NCBI GenBank assembly: GCA_027627225.1
Contig: CM051029.1
Span: 25,676,851 to 25,740,850, forward strand
DNA: 64,000 nt
Source: Congeria kusceri
Taxonomy: Eukaryota > Mollusca > Bivalvia > Myida > Dreissenidae
Reading direction: 5' to 3'
The position numbers were made by a program, and so were the translations under genes. How positions within the stretch are numbered: the first letter of the stretch is position 1; every line of letters starts with the position of its first letter. This document shows positions 37,301 through 50,673 of this stretch, in pieces. The notes under the pieces are model-generated. The model worked only from the letters and a program-made list of their open reading frames with translations, did not search any database and had not been told where the DNA came from.

Positions 37301-38489
37301 AATAACAAGAGTGCCATGATGGCCCTAGGTCGCTCACCTGAGTTTAAGGCATCATAATGGCTAATAACAAGAGGGCAAAATGGCACTAAATCCCTTACCA
37401 GAGTATACAAATCTGGGCCTTGCAGAAGTTTGTTTAGTCTATATAAACCATGTGACCCACAGGGCGTGGCCACTTTCTACCCCAGGGGCATAATTTGCAA
37501 AATATTTGTAGTGGACCATTATTCAATGTTCATACCAAACATGAAACCACTGGGCCTTGCGGTTTCAGAGGAGAAGTTTTAAAGTCATTTTGTTGTTTAA
37601 ATGTAAATAAATCATGTGACCCCCAGGGGCATCATTGGAACAATCTGTGTAGAAGACCACTCCACAATGTTTCACGCAAAATATAAAACCTCTGGGCCTT
37701 ACAGTTTCAACAAGGAAGATTTTTAAGGCCCACTTGCCATATAAGTCTATATAAACCATGTGACGCCCGGGTCATGGCCACTTTTTACCAAAGGGGCATA
37801 CTTTGAACAATCTTTGTAGAGGACTACTATACGATGTTACATATCAAATACGAAATCACTCCGGTTTCAGGCGAGATTTTAAAGTCATTTTGCTATTTAA
37901 GTCTATATAAATAATGTGATCCTGAGGGCAAGGCCAGTTTTGACCCCTGGGACATCATTTGAACAATCTTTGTAGAGGACAACTATACAATGTTACATAC
38001 CGTATAGCAAGCCTCTGGGCATAGCAGTTTCAGAGAAGAGTTTTGAAGTCATTTTGCTATTTAACTTTTAAGTCTATATAAACCATGTGACCCCCGGGGT
38101 GTGCCCAGTTTTGACCCCAGGGGCATCATTTGAACAATCTTAATCTTTGTAGAGGACCACCATACAATGTTACATACCAAATATGAAACCTCTGGGCCTT
38201 ACGGTTTAAGAGGAGAAGATTTTTAAAGTCATTTTGCTAATTAACTCTATATAAACCATGTGACCCCCGGGGTAGCCCAGTTTGACCCCAGTGGCATAAT
38301 TTGAAGAATCTTTGTAGAGGACCACTATACAACGTTACAACCAAATATGAATCCTCTAGGCCTTGCAGTTTCTGAGGAGAAGATTTTTGAAGTCATTTTG
38401 CTATTTAAGTCTATATAAACCATGTGACCCCCGGGTTGTGCACAGTTTTGACCCCAGGGGCATCATTTTAACAATCTTTGTACAGGACC

Positions 38490-40075
38490 ACTACCGTAAT
38501 TACTCAGTCATAAGTCGAGATTTTAAGCCTCTTAATCGTGGTTATAAAGTACATTCGACCAGAGTTGGCATAAAACCCAGGTTTCATAGTGTTGACCGGC
38601 CGGGCGGGTAATACTGAGAAAAACCGGGTTTACAGGGTTTTACTGGGCAATAGTGGGCAATACTGGGGAAAAAAGATATTGCACAATTATGTTTACATTA
38701 CATACTAATACTGAGTTTCTACATTATAAACACATATCTATTAACAAGTATATACTGTAAGTTACATTGTTTATTTCTATTTCATGTGGAAACATATTGA
38801 TAATTTCTTTTCTTTTTCACAAAATTTAAGTTTGATTTTTTGGTCAGTCTGGACAATACATTATTGCTTGGCATCTGTGGTTGAACTCTCATTCATTTTC
38901 TTTTTCTCAGTATATACTATTGTATAATGTGACAGAATTATGTTTATGAAAAAAAAAAAGAAGAAATGAATGTACAAGAGATATTTGACAATTCTAACAT
39001 ATTTGTATTTTATAAAATATTTTAGTCAATATCATGTTGCAACAAGACCCTATTGCAGCCCCATGCAGTACATTAAATTAATGACATAATATTGTGATAT
39101 CATTTATAACCCATCCACAATATGTACACCCTCTTAAACAAACACAAACATTGATTGAATTGACAGATGCAAGTGCTAAAAAAAACAATTAAACTGGACC
39201 CCTTGAATAAACATTAGACCTATCTCAATGAGGGGTAGGGCAAAGGCCCATGTCAAGTAGGGGCCTTCTCCAAACCATGAAAACATGCATTGATTGGCAC
39301 CTTAAGTGTCTGATTTCTGCTGTTAATTGTGCATCAGTATAAAAATAATTATTCTGTATTGCTTCATCATTACTAATCATGCTTTGAAAGTGAAAAAAAA
39401 TTAATGTAAGTAATGAAAATAGAAGATAAAAGTGATTTGTCCAGTAATCCTAGGTATTGCCCAATATCAGATTATAATAATATTGACCAGGCTGGGGTTA
39501 TTGTCCAGACAGAGAAGGCCTCCCCAAGTTTTATTGTTTACACAAAAAAAGAATAGTTCAATGCAAGAAAAAAAAGAACGATGAATAACTTAAATAAGTG
39601 TAGACATATTTCAATATCAAGCAGAATCATTTCACAAACATTTATATAGAAAATATATAATAAGCGTTGCCAAAAAAATGAATGAATGAACCAGTGGATA
39701 TGCGCAGGCACTTACAAAAATACTGTAACTATGCATATACTGGATCTGCAAAACTAAACAAGTCATTTTCCTTATGACATAAGTTAACTGAGCATTTAGA
39801 TTTATAAAAATTAAAACTGCAAATTAACTGAAGAAAAAGTAGTATTACCCAGTATTACCTACTTTCAGAGAATTGACCGGAGCGGGAAAAACCGGTAAAA
39901 CCCGCCGGGAAAACCCGGGGGTGGGTAATTCGTGCCAACCCTGCATTCGACTCATGAGGCAGTTCACAAAAAATCGTAGCATGTTATATTGAAATATTTG
40001 TCATTTCTTACCTGCATATTTGTTAATCCAAACACTATAATCCATTCATATTTACCACAGTTTGCCCTTTCTATT
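38490..40075. mobile_element. Second repeat inserted in the element core (itself split by a hAT)
   Basis: TACCGTAATTACTC... begins a sequence unrelated to the tandem core. It resumes at 39952 (TCATGAGGCAGTTC) after the hAT-like element and ends before the core resumes near 40135. Its edges are not exact. Confidence 0.5.
38560..39943. mobile_element. hAT-like non-autonomous DNA transposon, 1384 bases
   Basis: The terminal inverted repeats CAGAGTTGGCA (38560-38570) and TGCCAACCCTG (39933-39943) are flanked by identical 8-base duplications CATTCGAC (38552-38559 and 39944-39951). Eight-base duplications and a CAG-x-G start are diagnostic for the hAT superfamily. Subterminal CCGGGTTT/CCCGG motifs occur at both ends. 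No transposase frame is present. Confidence 0.88.
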
Positions 40076-41532
40076 AATTACCGACAATTAAGACACAATG
40101 CATAACTGTTTCATTATTAAATAAGATGCAAACTGTGAATGAAACTACTATACAATGTTTCATACCAAATATAACACCTCTGGGCCTTGCAGTTTCAAAG
40201 GAGATTTTAAAGTCATTTTGATATTTAAGTCTGAATAAACCATGTGACCCCCGGGGTGTGGCCAATTTTGACCCCAGGGGGATCATTTGAACAATCTTTG
40301 CAAAGGAGCACTATTCAATGTTACCAACCAAATATGAAACCTCTAGGCCTTGAAGTTTCAGAGCAGAAGATTTTTGAAGTCATTTTGCTATTTAAGTCTA
40401 TATAAATCATGTGACCCCCGGGGTGTGGCCAATTTTGACCCCAGGCGCATCATTTGAACAACATTTGTAGAGAACCACTATACAATGTTGAATACCAAAT
40501 ATGAAACCTCTGGGCCTTGCGGTTTTAGAGAAGATTTTTAAAGTCATTTTGCTATTTAAGTTTATATAAACCATGTGACACCTGGGGTGTGGCCATTTTT
40601 GACTCCAGGGGCATCATTTGAACAATCTGTGTAGAGGACCACTATACAATGTTACATACCAAATATGAAACCTCTAGGTCTTGCGAATTCAGAGGAGAAG
40701 ATTTTTAAAGTTATTTTGCTATACAAGTCCATATAAACCATGTGAACCCCGGGGCGTGGCCAGTTTTCACCCCAGGGGCATTATTTGAACAATCTTTGTA
40801 GAGGACCACTAGAGGATGTCACATATCAAATATGAAAGCTCTGAGCCTTGCGGTTTCATAGGAGAAGATTGTTAAAGTCATTTTGCTATACAAATCTATA
40901 TAAATCATGTGACCCCCGGGGCGTGGCCAGTTTTGACCCCAGAGGCATTATTTGAACAATCTTTGTAGAGAACCACTATACAATGTTGAATACCAAATAT
41001 GAAACCTCTGGGCCTTGCGGTTTTAGAGAAGATTTGTGAAGTCATTTTCGATATAAAACTATATAAACAATGTGATCCCCGGGGCATGGCCAGTTTTGAC
41101 CCCAGAGGCATTATTTGAAAAATCTTTGTAGAGGACCACTATACAATGTTACATACCAAATATGAAACCTCTGGGCCTTGCGGTTTCAGAGAAGAAGATT
41201 TTTAAATGTATTTTGCTCTACGAGTCTATATAAACCATGTGACCCCCGGGGCGTGGCCAGTTTTGATCACAGGGGCATTATTTGAACAATCTTTGTAGAG
41301 GACCACTAGAGGATGTCATATATCAAATATGAAAGCTCTGAGCCGTGCGGTTTTATAGGAGATTTTTTAAAGTTTTTACTTTTTAAATCTATTTTTAGCT
41401 CTGGTGACCTACATATGCAGTGGACCGGAAAGATTTGAAAACTTTGAAAGAGGTCCACCCAAGAATCATTCCTGTGAAGTTTGGTGAAAATCTGCCAAGC
41501 GGTTTAGGAGATGTTGTTTAAATGAAAAGTTC

Positions 41533-41570
41533 ACGACGCACGCACACACGCACGCACGCACGCACGACGG
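41533..41570. repeat. CGCA microsatellite
   Basis: A run of CGCACGCACGCACGCACGAC type inside the right arm of the repeat-cored element. Confidence 0.85.
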
Positions 41571-43988
41571 ACAACGGGCGATCACAAAAGCCCACCATGA
41601 GCACTTTGTGTTCAGGTGAGCTAAAAATCTATGCTTAAAAACAGGAATACTTGTAAGTCAATAACTTACATGAAACATGAAAGCACACTGTTCTTGTATA
41701 AGGAGACAACTACCAGGGTATACAGTTTAAAGGGGAGCAATTCTGCAATAACCTTTTATTTGTCAACAGGAGTTACCTCCCTTATACCAATAAAGAGTTC
41801 AACTGTAAAACCTTATGTGAATGTACAAATGACTATTCTATTTGTAAATATGTCGTATGTTAGGGCAATAGGACTAAATGGGTATAGCATACTTTGCAAC
41901 ATTGGAAAAAATAAAGGATGGAAACTGAGTTTGATCTATACTAACATGAAAAAGTGGAAATTGGAAGAAATAGGCCAACTAGAATAAGAATGAAATGGGG
42001 GGAACACATAATTTTATGTGAATCGCCATTTTTCTAGACCCATTATGCAGCAAATGCTGCAACGGAATTGTTGGAGTCTTGTTTACTTAGAGATCTGGGT
42101 AAGTTCGGGTAATAATTACCATATACTAGATGTCGTAATAAAATTAAAAAACAAATGTGCGAATACACATGGGACAGTATTTACAATAACGACAACAAAC
42201 AATGTTAATTATTTCCAGATTTCCATTGAGATTTATACAAGATTGTTGGGCTATTTAGTGGAATGTAACCTGCCCCAGGGTGATAATTTAAGATCAAGAA
42301 CAAACATAAAAGGATGAGAATCCAATATACAGTAAAATTAGGATAAAACATATATTACATCCTTCCTGCACCATATAACGGCTTGCTTTTTAGGGCCTTT
42401 AAAAATAACACAGATAAAACAAGATATAACTAATAAAAGGAACTGACTAGGCTGTACAATTATATACAGATAAAAGGGAATCACCCTGGGGGGCACATGA
42501 AATTAAGACTTTGTCTCGTTCTTGATTTTAAAAGAAGGGGTAGCACCGGTGGGGGAAGGGGATTTTGGCCGGCAGTGCTAGAGAGGTATTTTGAGATATT
42601 GGGACCAGGGGGGGTACACAGGATTACATGATTTACATAGATAGGGACACTTAAAAGAGGTAGTTTAACACATTAAAAGCTAAAAATGTGAATAGTCCCT
42701 GCTATAAAAGAGTTGTTCATTAAAAGTATGCAGAATTCTGCATTTAAGAATAACTGCAGAGGATCTCATTATGTAATATCACACAGAATGTATGTCAAAA
42801 TTGATCATTATTAACAATATGGTTAAAATACTTGCCAAACAATTAAGAAACTTACTACCCATGTGAGTTACAACAATATATAATACACATTAAAAGATTG
42901 ATAACCGGGTCCTCCCCATTTAATATAAAATCTGCAATAAAATGGGTTTTATTAATACTTGACAATAGTAAAAGGGGCAAACTGCTTTACTAGAAAATGG
43001 CTTAATATAAGGAATCCTTGGTCAATCAGATTGGCCATGGTTGAGGGAGGGCTCCGTGAGCAACAGAGACATATATAATAACATGGTATTTAAATTAAGA
43101 CATGTGTTACTATATTTCTGTGCGCCCGGCCCAGCACGGCTCATGTTAGACCTCGGAGGGAAAGGGGGGAAAAGGAAATGGAGTAGGGGGATTCCTGCAG
43201 CTATTAGAACATTGTATATTGTTCCACTGAGAACAATAATTTACAAATTAAGTTAAGTTAAAATGGCATATATTAGTTAATTTGCCTGAGGTCCAGGAGG
43301 TATAAATTTAAATTATCAATAAGAATGTGCACAATATATGAGCACAAAATATGAAGAAGTCAAAAGTAGAACCTCTTTAACCATATAACACAGGCAAATA
43401 TATTTAAATTATAACTAAGAGTACGGTACTGTTGACCATTGACATAGCCAGTTTTGCACAATATAAACACTGGCTGGGTTTAACCCTCTAAATACCCTAC
43501 TGAGCATTGTTTATTATTGTCCCAGTGTACTGGGTAAGATATAAGTGGTTTTTTAAGAGTTCTGTCCCATGATGGGAAGATATAGGGGTGTATACAGAAT
43601 TTGGTTAGGCAGGAATGATCTGCCCTTCAGTAGGCTGAATATCACCAATTCCTCATATATATGGGGCTGTAATGTACTACAAAGAGAATGAGTGTAATAC
43701 ACACTGGAAGACAGTAAATAAATTTAATCATTGCTAAAAAGGAATAATTTAAGCACAGTACAGTAAGAAGCTATTCAGTGATAGAAGTAAATTATTAAAT
43801 CACCTGAGTCTCCCCAGATATGGGAAAATGTCTATTGAATTTCTATTTTTTAAAATAGAATGTGTTCTTATTAAGCTGCAGGACCCCTATTTGAATTTAT
43901 ATTTTATCTGTAATCTGGCAGTCCACAAGATATGTTGCCAGAGATTTGTACACTGGTAATTTATTTTTGCCAGTAAGATTTAAGATGT

Positions 43989-44174
43989 TTAATTAAGAGT
44001 AAAATCAATGTTTAAATTGGAAACATTGGATTTAAACTGTTCTCTCTGAGTAGAGAACTGGGGGCACTGTGTCAGCAGGTGGTCCACTGTGAAGGGGATC
44101 CCACATTGAGGACAGAGAGGGTCCAGCTTTAAAATATACCTTCCCACACTAGCAGGCAAAAGACTGGTCCCCAT
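43989..44174 (-). pseudogene. LINE A ORF2 C-terminal zinc finger
   Basis: It encodes LDPLCPQCGIPFTVDHLL then TQCPQF, a C-x2-C-x7-H-x4-C finger typical of the end of I-group ORF2 proteins. It is cut off from RNase H by an in-frame TAA. Confidence 0.8.
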
Positions 44175-44264
44175 CCTCAGTCGGCTAATGCATTTGTCAA
44201 TAATGATATTGGAAGAATATTGATGCGGCCGACTGAGGATTTTCTGGGCAATGGTGAAAGGGGC

Positions 44265-44810
44265 TTAATATAAAGTGTTCGCGGGTGGCATATTGTTCCA
44301 CTCCTGCATAACATAGGCCTTGGCCCGGGAGTATATTTCTGTTGGGGCTAGTGGGACCCCTAATATTAACCTTTTGAGGCCCTCCTTAGCCTCCCTGTCC
44401 GCCTGATCATTCCCCGGGATGTCGACATGTGCTGGGCACCAAACTAAGGTTACCTGTAAAGATTTGTCTAGGCAGTTTTGATTCAGTTCAAAAATTTGAT
44501 TTAAAATATCAGGCCTAGACCTGCTATTTCTATTTTTGATGGACTCTAGTGATGATAAAGAGTCCGAGAAGATAGCAGTTTCAGTTGGCTTCTTAACTAA
44601 TATCCAGCACATTGCAAAGCTAATGGCCAAATGTTCCGCCAAATATATAGAAAGATTGTTGCCGAGTCTGAATGTTCTTATAATTTTTTTGGAGGGAATT
44701 ACGAATGAATTGGCTACCAAGCCAGAGTCAGGGCATTTGGAGCCGTCGGTATAAATTTTTAAATGCTCAGTATACTGAATATTAATATAATTGAGAGTTT
44801 CTGACCTCAC
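44265..44810 (-). pseudogene. LINE A ORF2 RNase H domain
   Basis: It encodes IYTDGSK (first catalytic Asp), FSDSLSSLES (catalytic Asp), TLVWCPAHVDIPGNDQAD (HxxxxGND-type end). This is the RNase H1 fold used to remove RNA during target-primed reverse transcription. It is out of frame with the upstream RT. Confidence 0.85.
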
Positions 44811-44836
44811 GAGGTGCGGAGAGTCAGATTTTGTTA

Positions 44837-46312
44837 CTATTGTAGATAGATAGTTAGTGGGAGTGGAGCATCCAGAGTGGGAGGGGGGGGGGGTTCGGAG
44901 GGATTCAGGTCTGCCACAGCAACCTCCTTGAGACTGGCCTCTTTCACCAGGGTCCGGGTGCTGGCCCCAAATGGGAAGGCAACATGCTTGTTTTTAAGCT
45001 CCCCGCCCCTGATGAAGGTGCCCGTCCCAAATAGCTTGTTAATGGGGTTTGAGCCGTGTCTGGTCTTGGCCCTGGCCCAATATTGGAGGGTTTGTTGTTT
45101 TCGGCGCAGGGTGAGAGGCAGCACTCCGGCCTCCTCCTCTAATGTACAACGCTGTGTACACTGCAGTGCCCGTAGGGCTATCCTGAGGGCCTTGTTTTGT
45201 ATTGTATCTACCATTTTGAGGGCGTTTGGCGTAGCACATGTATAGATTTGGGCCCCATAATCTATCTTTGGACGAATAAGGGACTTGTAGAGGAGAGGGA
45301 GGCTATTTTTATTGGACCCGAAACCTGTGCCTCTCAACATCCTCGTTAAATTTAAGTCCCTTTCGCACCTTTCTGCCAAATATTTGAAGTGGTGAATAAA
45401 TGTTAACCATTTATCTAGGTACCTATGTAGAAATTTCACCACTTTTTCAAAAATGATTTTAGTGCCGCCTAAAGTTAAGTCCAAAGAGTGCTGTTTTTGA
45501 TTGCCAAACAGGATTACAACTGTTTTTGTGGGTGAAATTTTGAATCCCCATTCAATGGCCCATTTCCATATAGAGTCTAGCTCTGCTGGGGCCTTTTTTT
45601 GCAGCTTTGACAGCTTGGACCCCATTAACCTGGTGCCGGAGTCATCGGCAAATTGGGAGATAACCATGCCTGATGATTTAACGGTTTCAGGCAGGTCATT
45701 GACAATGATGGAGAACAGCAGGGGACAGATGACAGACCCCTGAGGGGTGCCTCTTTCAGTTATTGCTTCGTCTGAACTCACACCATCGACTCTGACTGTG
45801 ATTTTACGACCCTCAAAGAAAGCACTTACATATTGGAAGCAGTGTCCGGTGATACCGTTATCAGCTAGCTTTGTTAAGATGCCGAAAGTCCAAGTTAAGT
45901 CGAAGGCAGCTTGAAGGTCCAAAAAGATTGTAAGTGCTGACTGCCCTCGATTTTTAGCCAAAATAATGTCATGCTGTAGCCTAGCTAGCTGGTCTAGTAT
46001 AGAACGCCCTTTCCTAAAGCCAGACTGGAAGGGGTTCAAAATATTTTTTGTTTCCAATAAGTGCTCAAGTCTATTTTTGATCATGATTTCTAATAATTTA
46101 CCAGCGTGAGAAGTGAGACTTATTGGTCTATAAGATTTTGGATCTGATTTATCTTTTCCAGGTTTTGGTACCGGTATCACTGTAGCCTGCTTCCACTCGG
46201 GTGGTATAAGACCCGTTGTGTACACCGTGTTGTACAATTCAAGCCAGAAATATAAAATGTGATCTGACATGTTCTTGAACATCAGATAAGAAAGACTCCT
46301 TCCTGCCACCAA
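44837..46312 (-). pseudogene. LINE A ORF2 reverse transcriptase
   Basis: About 490 residues covering the full RT palm and thumb: EWKQATVIPVPKPGKD, SYRPISLTSHAGKLLE, FQSGFRKGRS, LDLQAAFD (catalytic Asp), GTPQGSVICPLLFS and QFADDSG (the FADD box, two catalytic Asp), then thumb helices. The frame is intact over this stretch although the flanks are broken. Confidence 0.92.
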
Positions 46313-46378
46313 TGGCTGCTTTTAATTCCGAAAGAGAAAATGGTTGATTTAATGGGCAGTTATTATCCCCAGGCTCAG

Positions 46379-46654
46379 TTAAAATGTGTTTATTATGTGA
46401 TTCAAACAGTTTTTGATGGTCCAAAGTTTCAGAGGGCAGGTTGAATCACTAGATACAGATTTGAAATGTTGAACCAAAATTTGAGCCTTGTCGCTTGGGG
46501 TACAGGCAATTTCGCCTTTAAATTTAAGTAGAGGCACAGGACAGTACGTAATTCCTTTGATTCTGTGAATTGTTTGCCAAAACTGCATTGAAGTAGAGTG
46601 TTTAGTATCAATGGATTCACAGAATTCTTTCCAATTTTGCTTTTTAGCTTCCAA
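46379..46654 (-). pseudogene. LINE A ORF2 linker between endonuclease and RT
   Basis: It encodes KKQNWKEFCESIDTK, FWQTIHRIKGI and KAQILVQHF, the helical connector found ahead of RT in APE-type LINEs. Frame breaks lie on both sides. Confidence 0.75.
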
Positions 46655-46835
46655 AATGACCCGTTTCGCAGTGTTTTCTAGAGACCTATAATTTATAAGA
46701 TTATGCTCCGCGGGGTTATTTTAAAAGATTTTTAGGGCTAGTTTCCTGTCCTGTACAGCCTTGGCGCATTCATCGCTCCACCACGGTACTGATTTATTGC
46801 GTTTAATCTGGCCAGAAGAGACAGATATGCTGCAT

Positions 46836-47605
46836 TCAGCTATGGACAGCAGTTTGTTGGTAAGATTTTTGCAGAATAGACAGGGTGACTAGTTGAGGGA
46901 AGTGGTCAGATCCTAGGCTATCGGGTAACGGTTCCCTGGCAGAAGTGCTAGAAATCTCAGGGCTGGCTATGGTGAGGTCTATATGAGTCATAGCTCCTGT
47001 ATAGTCAAGCCTGGTTGGCAAACCGTCATTGAGCAAAATGAGGTCTTCCTCTTCCAACCAGGCTGCTCTTCCAACCAGACTGTGACTGCTTTACCTCCCG
47101 CATCAGATTTAGGGGAACCCCAAGCGGGGTGATGTGCATTAAAGTCCCCCATATAGATGACATCATGGGGTCCTTTAATGGTCTGTAATTGTGTGCTAAT
47201 TTTATTCAAAGACTCATGATCACATCCTCTTGAGTATATGTTAACCAGGATAAGAGGTTGGTTCTTATTTATAATAACCTTAATTGCCAGCACTTTAATA
47301 ACAGCACTACCATCAGCTTTTAAAGAGTCATTCACACTCAATACCTCATAGTTGATGTTATTTTTTATGTAAAAGGCTAACCCACCTGCAGAGTTATGGT
47401 TCAAGTTGCAGTGGTTTTTATACTCAATATTAAAGCCAGGAATAGTTTTATACTCACTGCCTTTAAACTTGGTTTCTTGTAAAATTAAGACTTGTATGGA
47501 TGGGTTTATGTCTAGAAAATGTTTAACTTCAGTATGTTTAACTGAAGACAAACCACCTTTATTAAATAAGACAATATTAAACCTACTGTCCATAGTGGCC
47601 CTCAA
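46836..47605 (-). pseudogene. LINE A ORF2 apurinic endonuclease
   Basis: Residues ILQETKF (catalytic Glu), NIYSRG, YMGDFNAHHPAWGS (catalytic Asp and Asn) and, in a shifted frame, DLTIAS and LGSDHFP (catalytic Asp-His) give a full APE-type endonuclease. A frameshift lies near 47060. Confidence 0.87.
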
Positions 47606-47903
47606 TTAATCTGCGTCTAATGTTGTTAACTGTAGCCGAAGGGAACTTCAACATAGTTTTCCGTCCCAAACGGGCTGATTTTAGTTTTTCAGGTGTTCTG
47701 CATTGGCATGAGGAGGGAATGGGAGGTTTCGTGGCCGAGTGTGCCGGCTCCCTGGGCGACCCAGAAGGTTCTCCGTTGCATGCGGGCTTGGGATCGGCTC
47801 CGTCACCCGTATGGCTTTCTGTGGGGGGGGGAAGGAATTTTTATCTTTGCGTTTGACTTTGGGTATAGACTCTTGGCTCCTAAGGAACCTTGAGTCTATT
47901 TTA

Positions 47904-48880
47904 TTACATATACAGGTCTTGACTTGACACCCAGTGGACACGTTGCTGTTGCTGGTCCTTAAATATCTCAGTTACCAAGTCAATGAGCTCACTGACATGG
48001 ATGGGGCGATATTTTTTACCTTTACCTGTATGGTTTTTGATACTTATAAATGAATCCCCTGTATTAGAGTTACTAATACTGTCGTTTGGATCAGGGGAAT
48101 TCATGGGGGAGGTCTGGGTGTCGACCATACGGGGGCGGTTAGGGGGGGGGCACTAACCATGGGTTCCTCCTCAATCCCGCACACATCAGAGATAGACAGC
48201 TGCGAGTAAATGCTGCTGTGCACTGACACCAGGGAGTCGTGTCCTGTAACATTCAATACGGAGTTGTCCGGAATGGTCGAACAACTCTCCGTAGGATAGG
48301 ACAGGGCGGAGGACCCTCTGAGACCACTAGGAGAGTGCCCGGGGGGAGTAATACAGTCTGTTTGGATGGGGGAGACTGGGGGTGAGTGTTTATCACTTCG
48401 AGCAGCAACTGGATCTGTATTTAAACAAGTAGCACTTATAGGTCTCGCTACAGGGGGGCTGCGGGGGGATGATGCTTTCTCCTTATCCCCACAGGAGCGC
48501 AAGATTTATTTATGGGGCCAATACCGTATCATGCTTCGAAGTTGACATTAAGGTTTTGCTCGGAGGTTGGGCACTCTCTTTCGTGGTAGCTACTGACAGT
48601 GCATTTAATCGCGACTCTGCCTCAGACCAGTTCGCCCCGTAGATATTGCAATAAGAGGCTACCTGGGCAGCTCTTTTATAGGCGGGGCATCCCTGGTAAG
48701 AGGCAGAGTGTTGATGGCACAGTGGCGAGTTCTAGCAGTGCAATTTCTGGGCACACAAAAGACACCGGCACACCGTACACAAACTTCTGTTTTTGAGCAT
48801 TCAGCACTGCCAGCCTTATGACCAAAAATCTCACATTTGAAGCACCACGGTGGAAATAGCAGTTTAAAGGCGAGAAATAC
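47904..48880 (-). pseudogene. LINE A ORF1 remnant with CCHC zinc knuckles
   Basis: Between about 48716 and 48847 the minus strand encodes WCFKCEIFGHKAGSAEC, then VCVRCAGVFC, a gag-like CCHC pair. Below it are Pro/Ser-rich pieces in other frames (48502-48101 and 48128-47904). The N-terminal part of ORF1 is missing, which sets the 5' truncation near 48890. Confidence 0.7.
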
Positions 48881-48890
48881 GACAAATTTA

Positions 48891-49190
48891 CCTAAAACGG
48901 ATTGATCTACTTCAATTGGGTGTTAGTGACTGTTGACCAATCAGAAACAAGCATGTTTCTGAAGGTCACAACACGTGTATAATGTGTTGTTTACTATAGA
49001 AAAGGAAGTGGTTTACCAAAACTTAATAAAAAAAGACAGGTTTACATGGAAATATTAAATGTTTAGAGTATTTCTATTATTTATAATTATTGTTTGCTGC
49101 CTAGATGAATAATTAACTTAATGAGTTGCCGAAGTTATTGAACCCTATGAATCTATTAATAATTCATAGTTTGTTGGAGTCTTTAGACAT
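48891..49190 (+). other. Gap between elements, no gene seen
   Basis: AT-rich with no repeat that I can name. Confidence 0.5.
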
Positions 49191-49194
49191 AGGT

Positions 49195-49375
49195 ACGAAC
49201 GATTGGAGTTGTTTACCCTCGGGACTTCGGTTGAAAACCATTGCCCGAGCACACTGCTTAATATAAGTACTGTGCATGAATAAAAGTAACTATACAATTC
49301 CCTTAATATGTCGGGAAAGTTATATATATATAACTTTGAAGTGTGGATGCAGTGCTAATAATAAAAATCTATGCT
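49195..49375. repeat. Interspersed repeat R1, copy 3
   Basis: GATTGGAGTTGTTTACCCTC, CCATTGCCCGAGCACACTG and GTGTGGATGCAGTGCTAATA match the copies at 36.3 and 37.2 kb. It abuts the 3' end of LINE copy B. Confidence 0.78.
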
Positions 49376-50673
49376 AAAGAATAGCCAAATTTGTAAAACT
49401 GTTCAGATACTTTCATAAAACACAATATACTCATGTAAAAAACTGAATTGTGTTATAAGGCCTTATACAAACAAATACTCTGCCTATTTAACACTATAGA
49501 ATATAATAATATGTAATAATAATATTGAGAGATTTCTTACATTTCACATAAAAGCACAATGTTCTTGAATAATTAAACAAATACCAAGGTATACAGACTT
49601 TGAATGGGAGCAATTCTGCAATAACCTTTCATTAGTCAACAGAAGTTACTTCCCTTATACAATTATAGAATTACACCGTAAAACAGCCAGCTAACCAAGG
49701 TTTAATCGATTTGTCTCCCTTTACTTGTATAAAGGATATCTTGAGAGACATAACAGTAGAAATATATATTATGAGAATGTGTAATAGACTATTCTATTTG
49801 TAAATATGTTATATATGAAGGCAATACGACTGAATAAGTATAGCTTTCTTTGCAACAGTGGAAAAAATCAAGGAAAAAAACAACAGAGTTTAACCTATAC
49901 TAACATGGGAAAGTGGAGATTGGAAGAAATAGCCCAACTAGAATAAAAGTTAAATGGAGGGAACACATAATTTTATGTGAATCACCTTTTTTTTGGACCC
50001 GTTATGCAGCAAATGCTGCATCGGAGTTGTTGGAGTCTTGTTTACTTAGAGATCTGGGTAAATTTTGGTAACAATTACCATATACTATATGTCGTATTTC
50101 ATTTAAATACACATGTGGCGGTATTTACAATAACGACTATAAACAATGTTAATTATTTCCAGATCACTAGGTGGTTCAGCAATGTTTTACAATATCAGTA
50201 TAATTTGTATGTCTTTTCATATGAAAATATAGAAAATACCGGTATTTATTATAAAGTTCAAGTAGTAGTACTTGAATATACAGTGTTAAATGAACTATTT
50301 AATTAATAGGAGGTAAAATAATAAAAGACTGATACAGTAGCTTGCATCTGCAAATATTTGTTGTTGGTATGTAATAGTTTTCTTTATAACTGTTATATTT
50401 ATTTTAATGATGGATGTTACAATTGCATGACATGCTTTTAACTAATGCTGAACTCTTGTAGACAGGGAATGTAACTTATTGCTCCAACCTGAGACTCTGT
50501 CTTTTGAGTTTTATGCAAAATTAGTGGGCTATTTAGTGGAGTGTAGCCTACCCCAGGGTGACAATTTAAGAAAATGAACAAACATAACAGGATGAGAATC
50601 CAATATACAGTAAAATTTAGGATGAAACATTACATCCTTCCGGCACTATCAAACGGCTTACTTTTTAGGGCCT

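Larger units (their letters stand above)
37301..41625. mobile_element. Repeat-cored bivalve element, interrupted by nested insertions
   Basis: The left edge is AAGAGTGCCATGATGGCCCT with CGCTCACCTGAG; the right edge is CACCATGAGCACTTTGTG and TTCAGGTGAGCT, i.e. subterminal inverted CTCACCTGA/TCAGGTGAG. The core is a tandem of mostly ~165-base units marked by ACCATGTGACCCCCGGGG, GACCCCAGGGGCAT and CTCTGGGCCTTGCGGTTTC. About seven units lie at 37390-38490 and eight at 40140-41390. No protein is encoded. The layout matches the pearl-type, possibly Helitron-related, elements described in bivalves. Confidence 0.75.
41626..48890 (-). mobile_element. LINE copy A, I-group type, 5'-truncated and frame-broken
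   Basis: Reading right to left: ORF1 remnant with CCHC knuckles (48.9-47.9 kb), then an ORF2 with apurinic endonuclease, linker, reverse transcriptase, RNase H and a C-terminal zinc finger (47.6-44.0 kb), then ~2.3 kb of 3' region to about 41626 shared with copy B. Endonuclease plus RT plus RNase H is the content of the I group (I, Nimb, Ingi, Outcast, Tad-like clades). Several frameshifts and at least one stop make it inactive. Confidence 0.8.

Noticed and set aside
44877..45245. 122-codon plus-strand frame
   Set aside because: Antisense shadow of the LINE A reverse transcriptase.
47620..47927. Plus-strand frames across the LINE A ORF1/ORF2 spacer
   Set aside because: Antisense to the LINE; no domain content.
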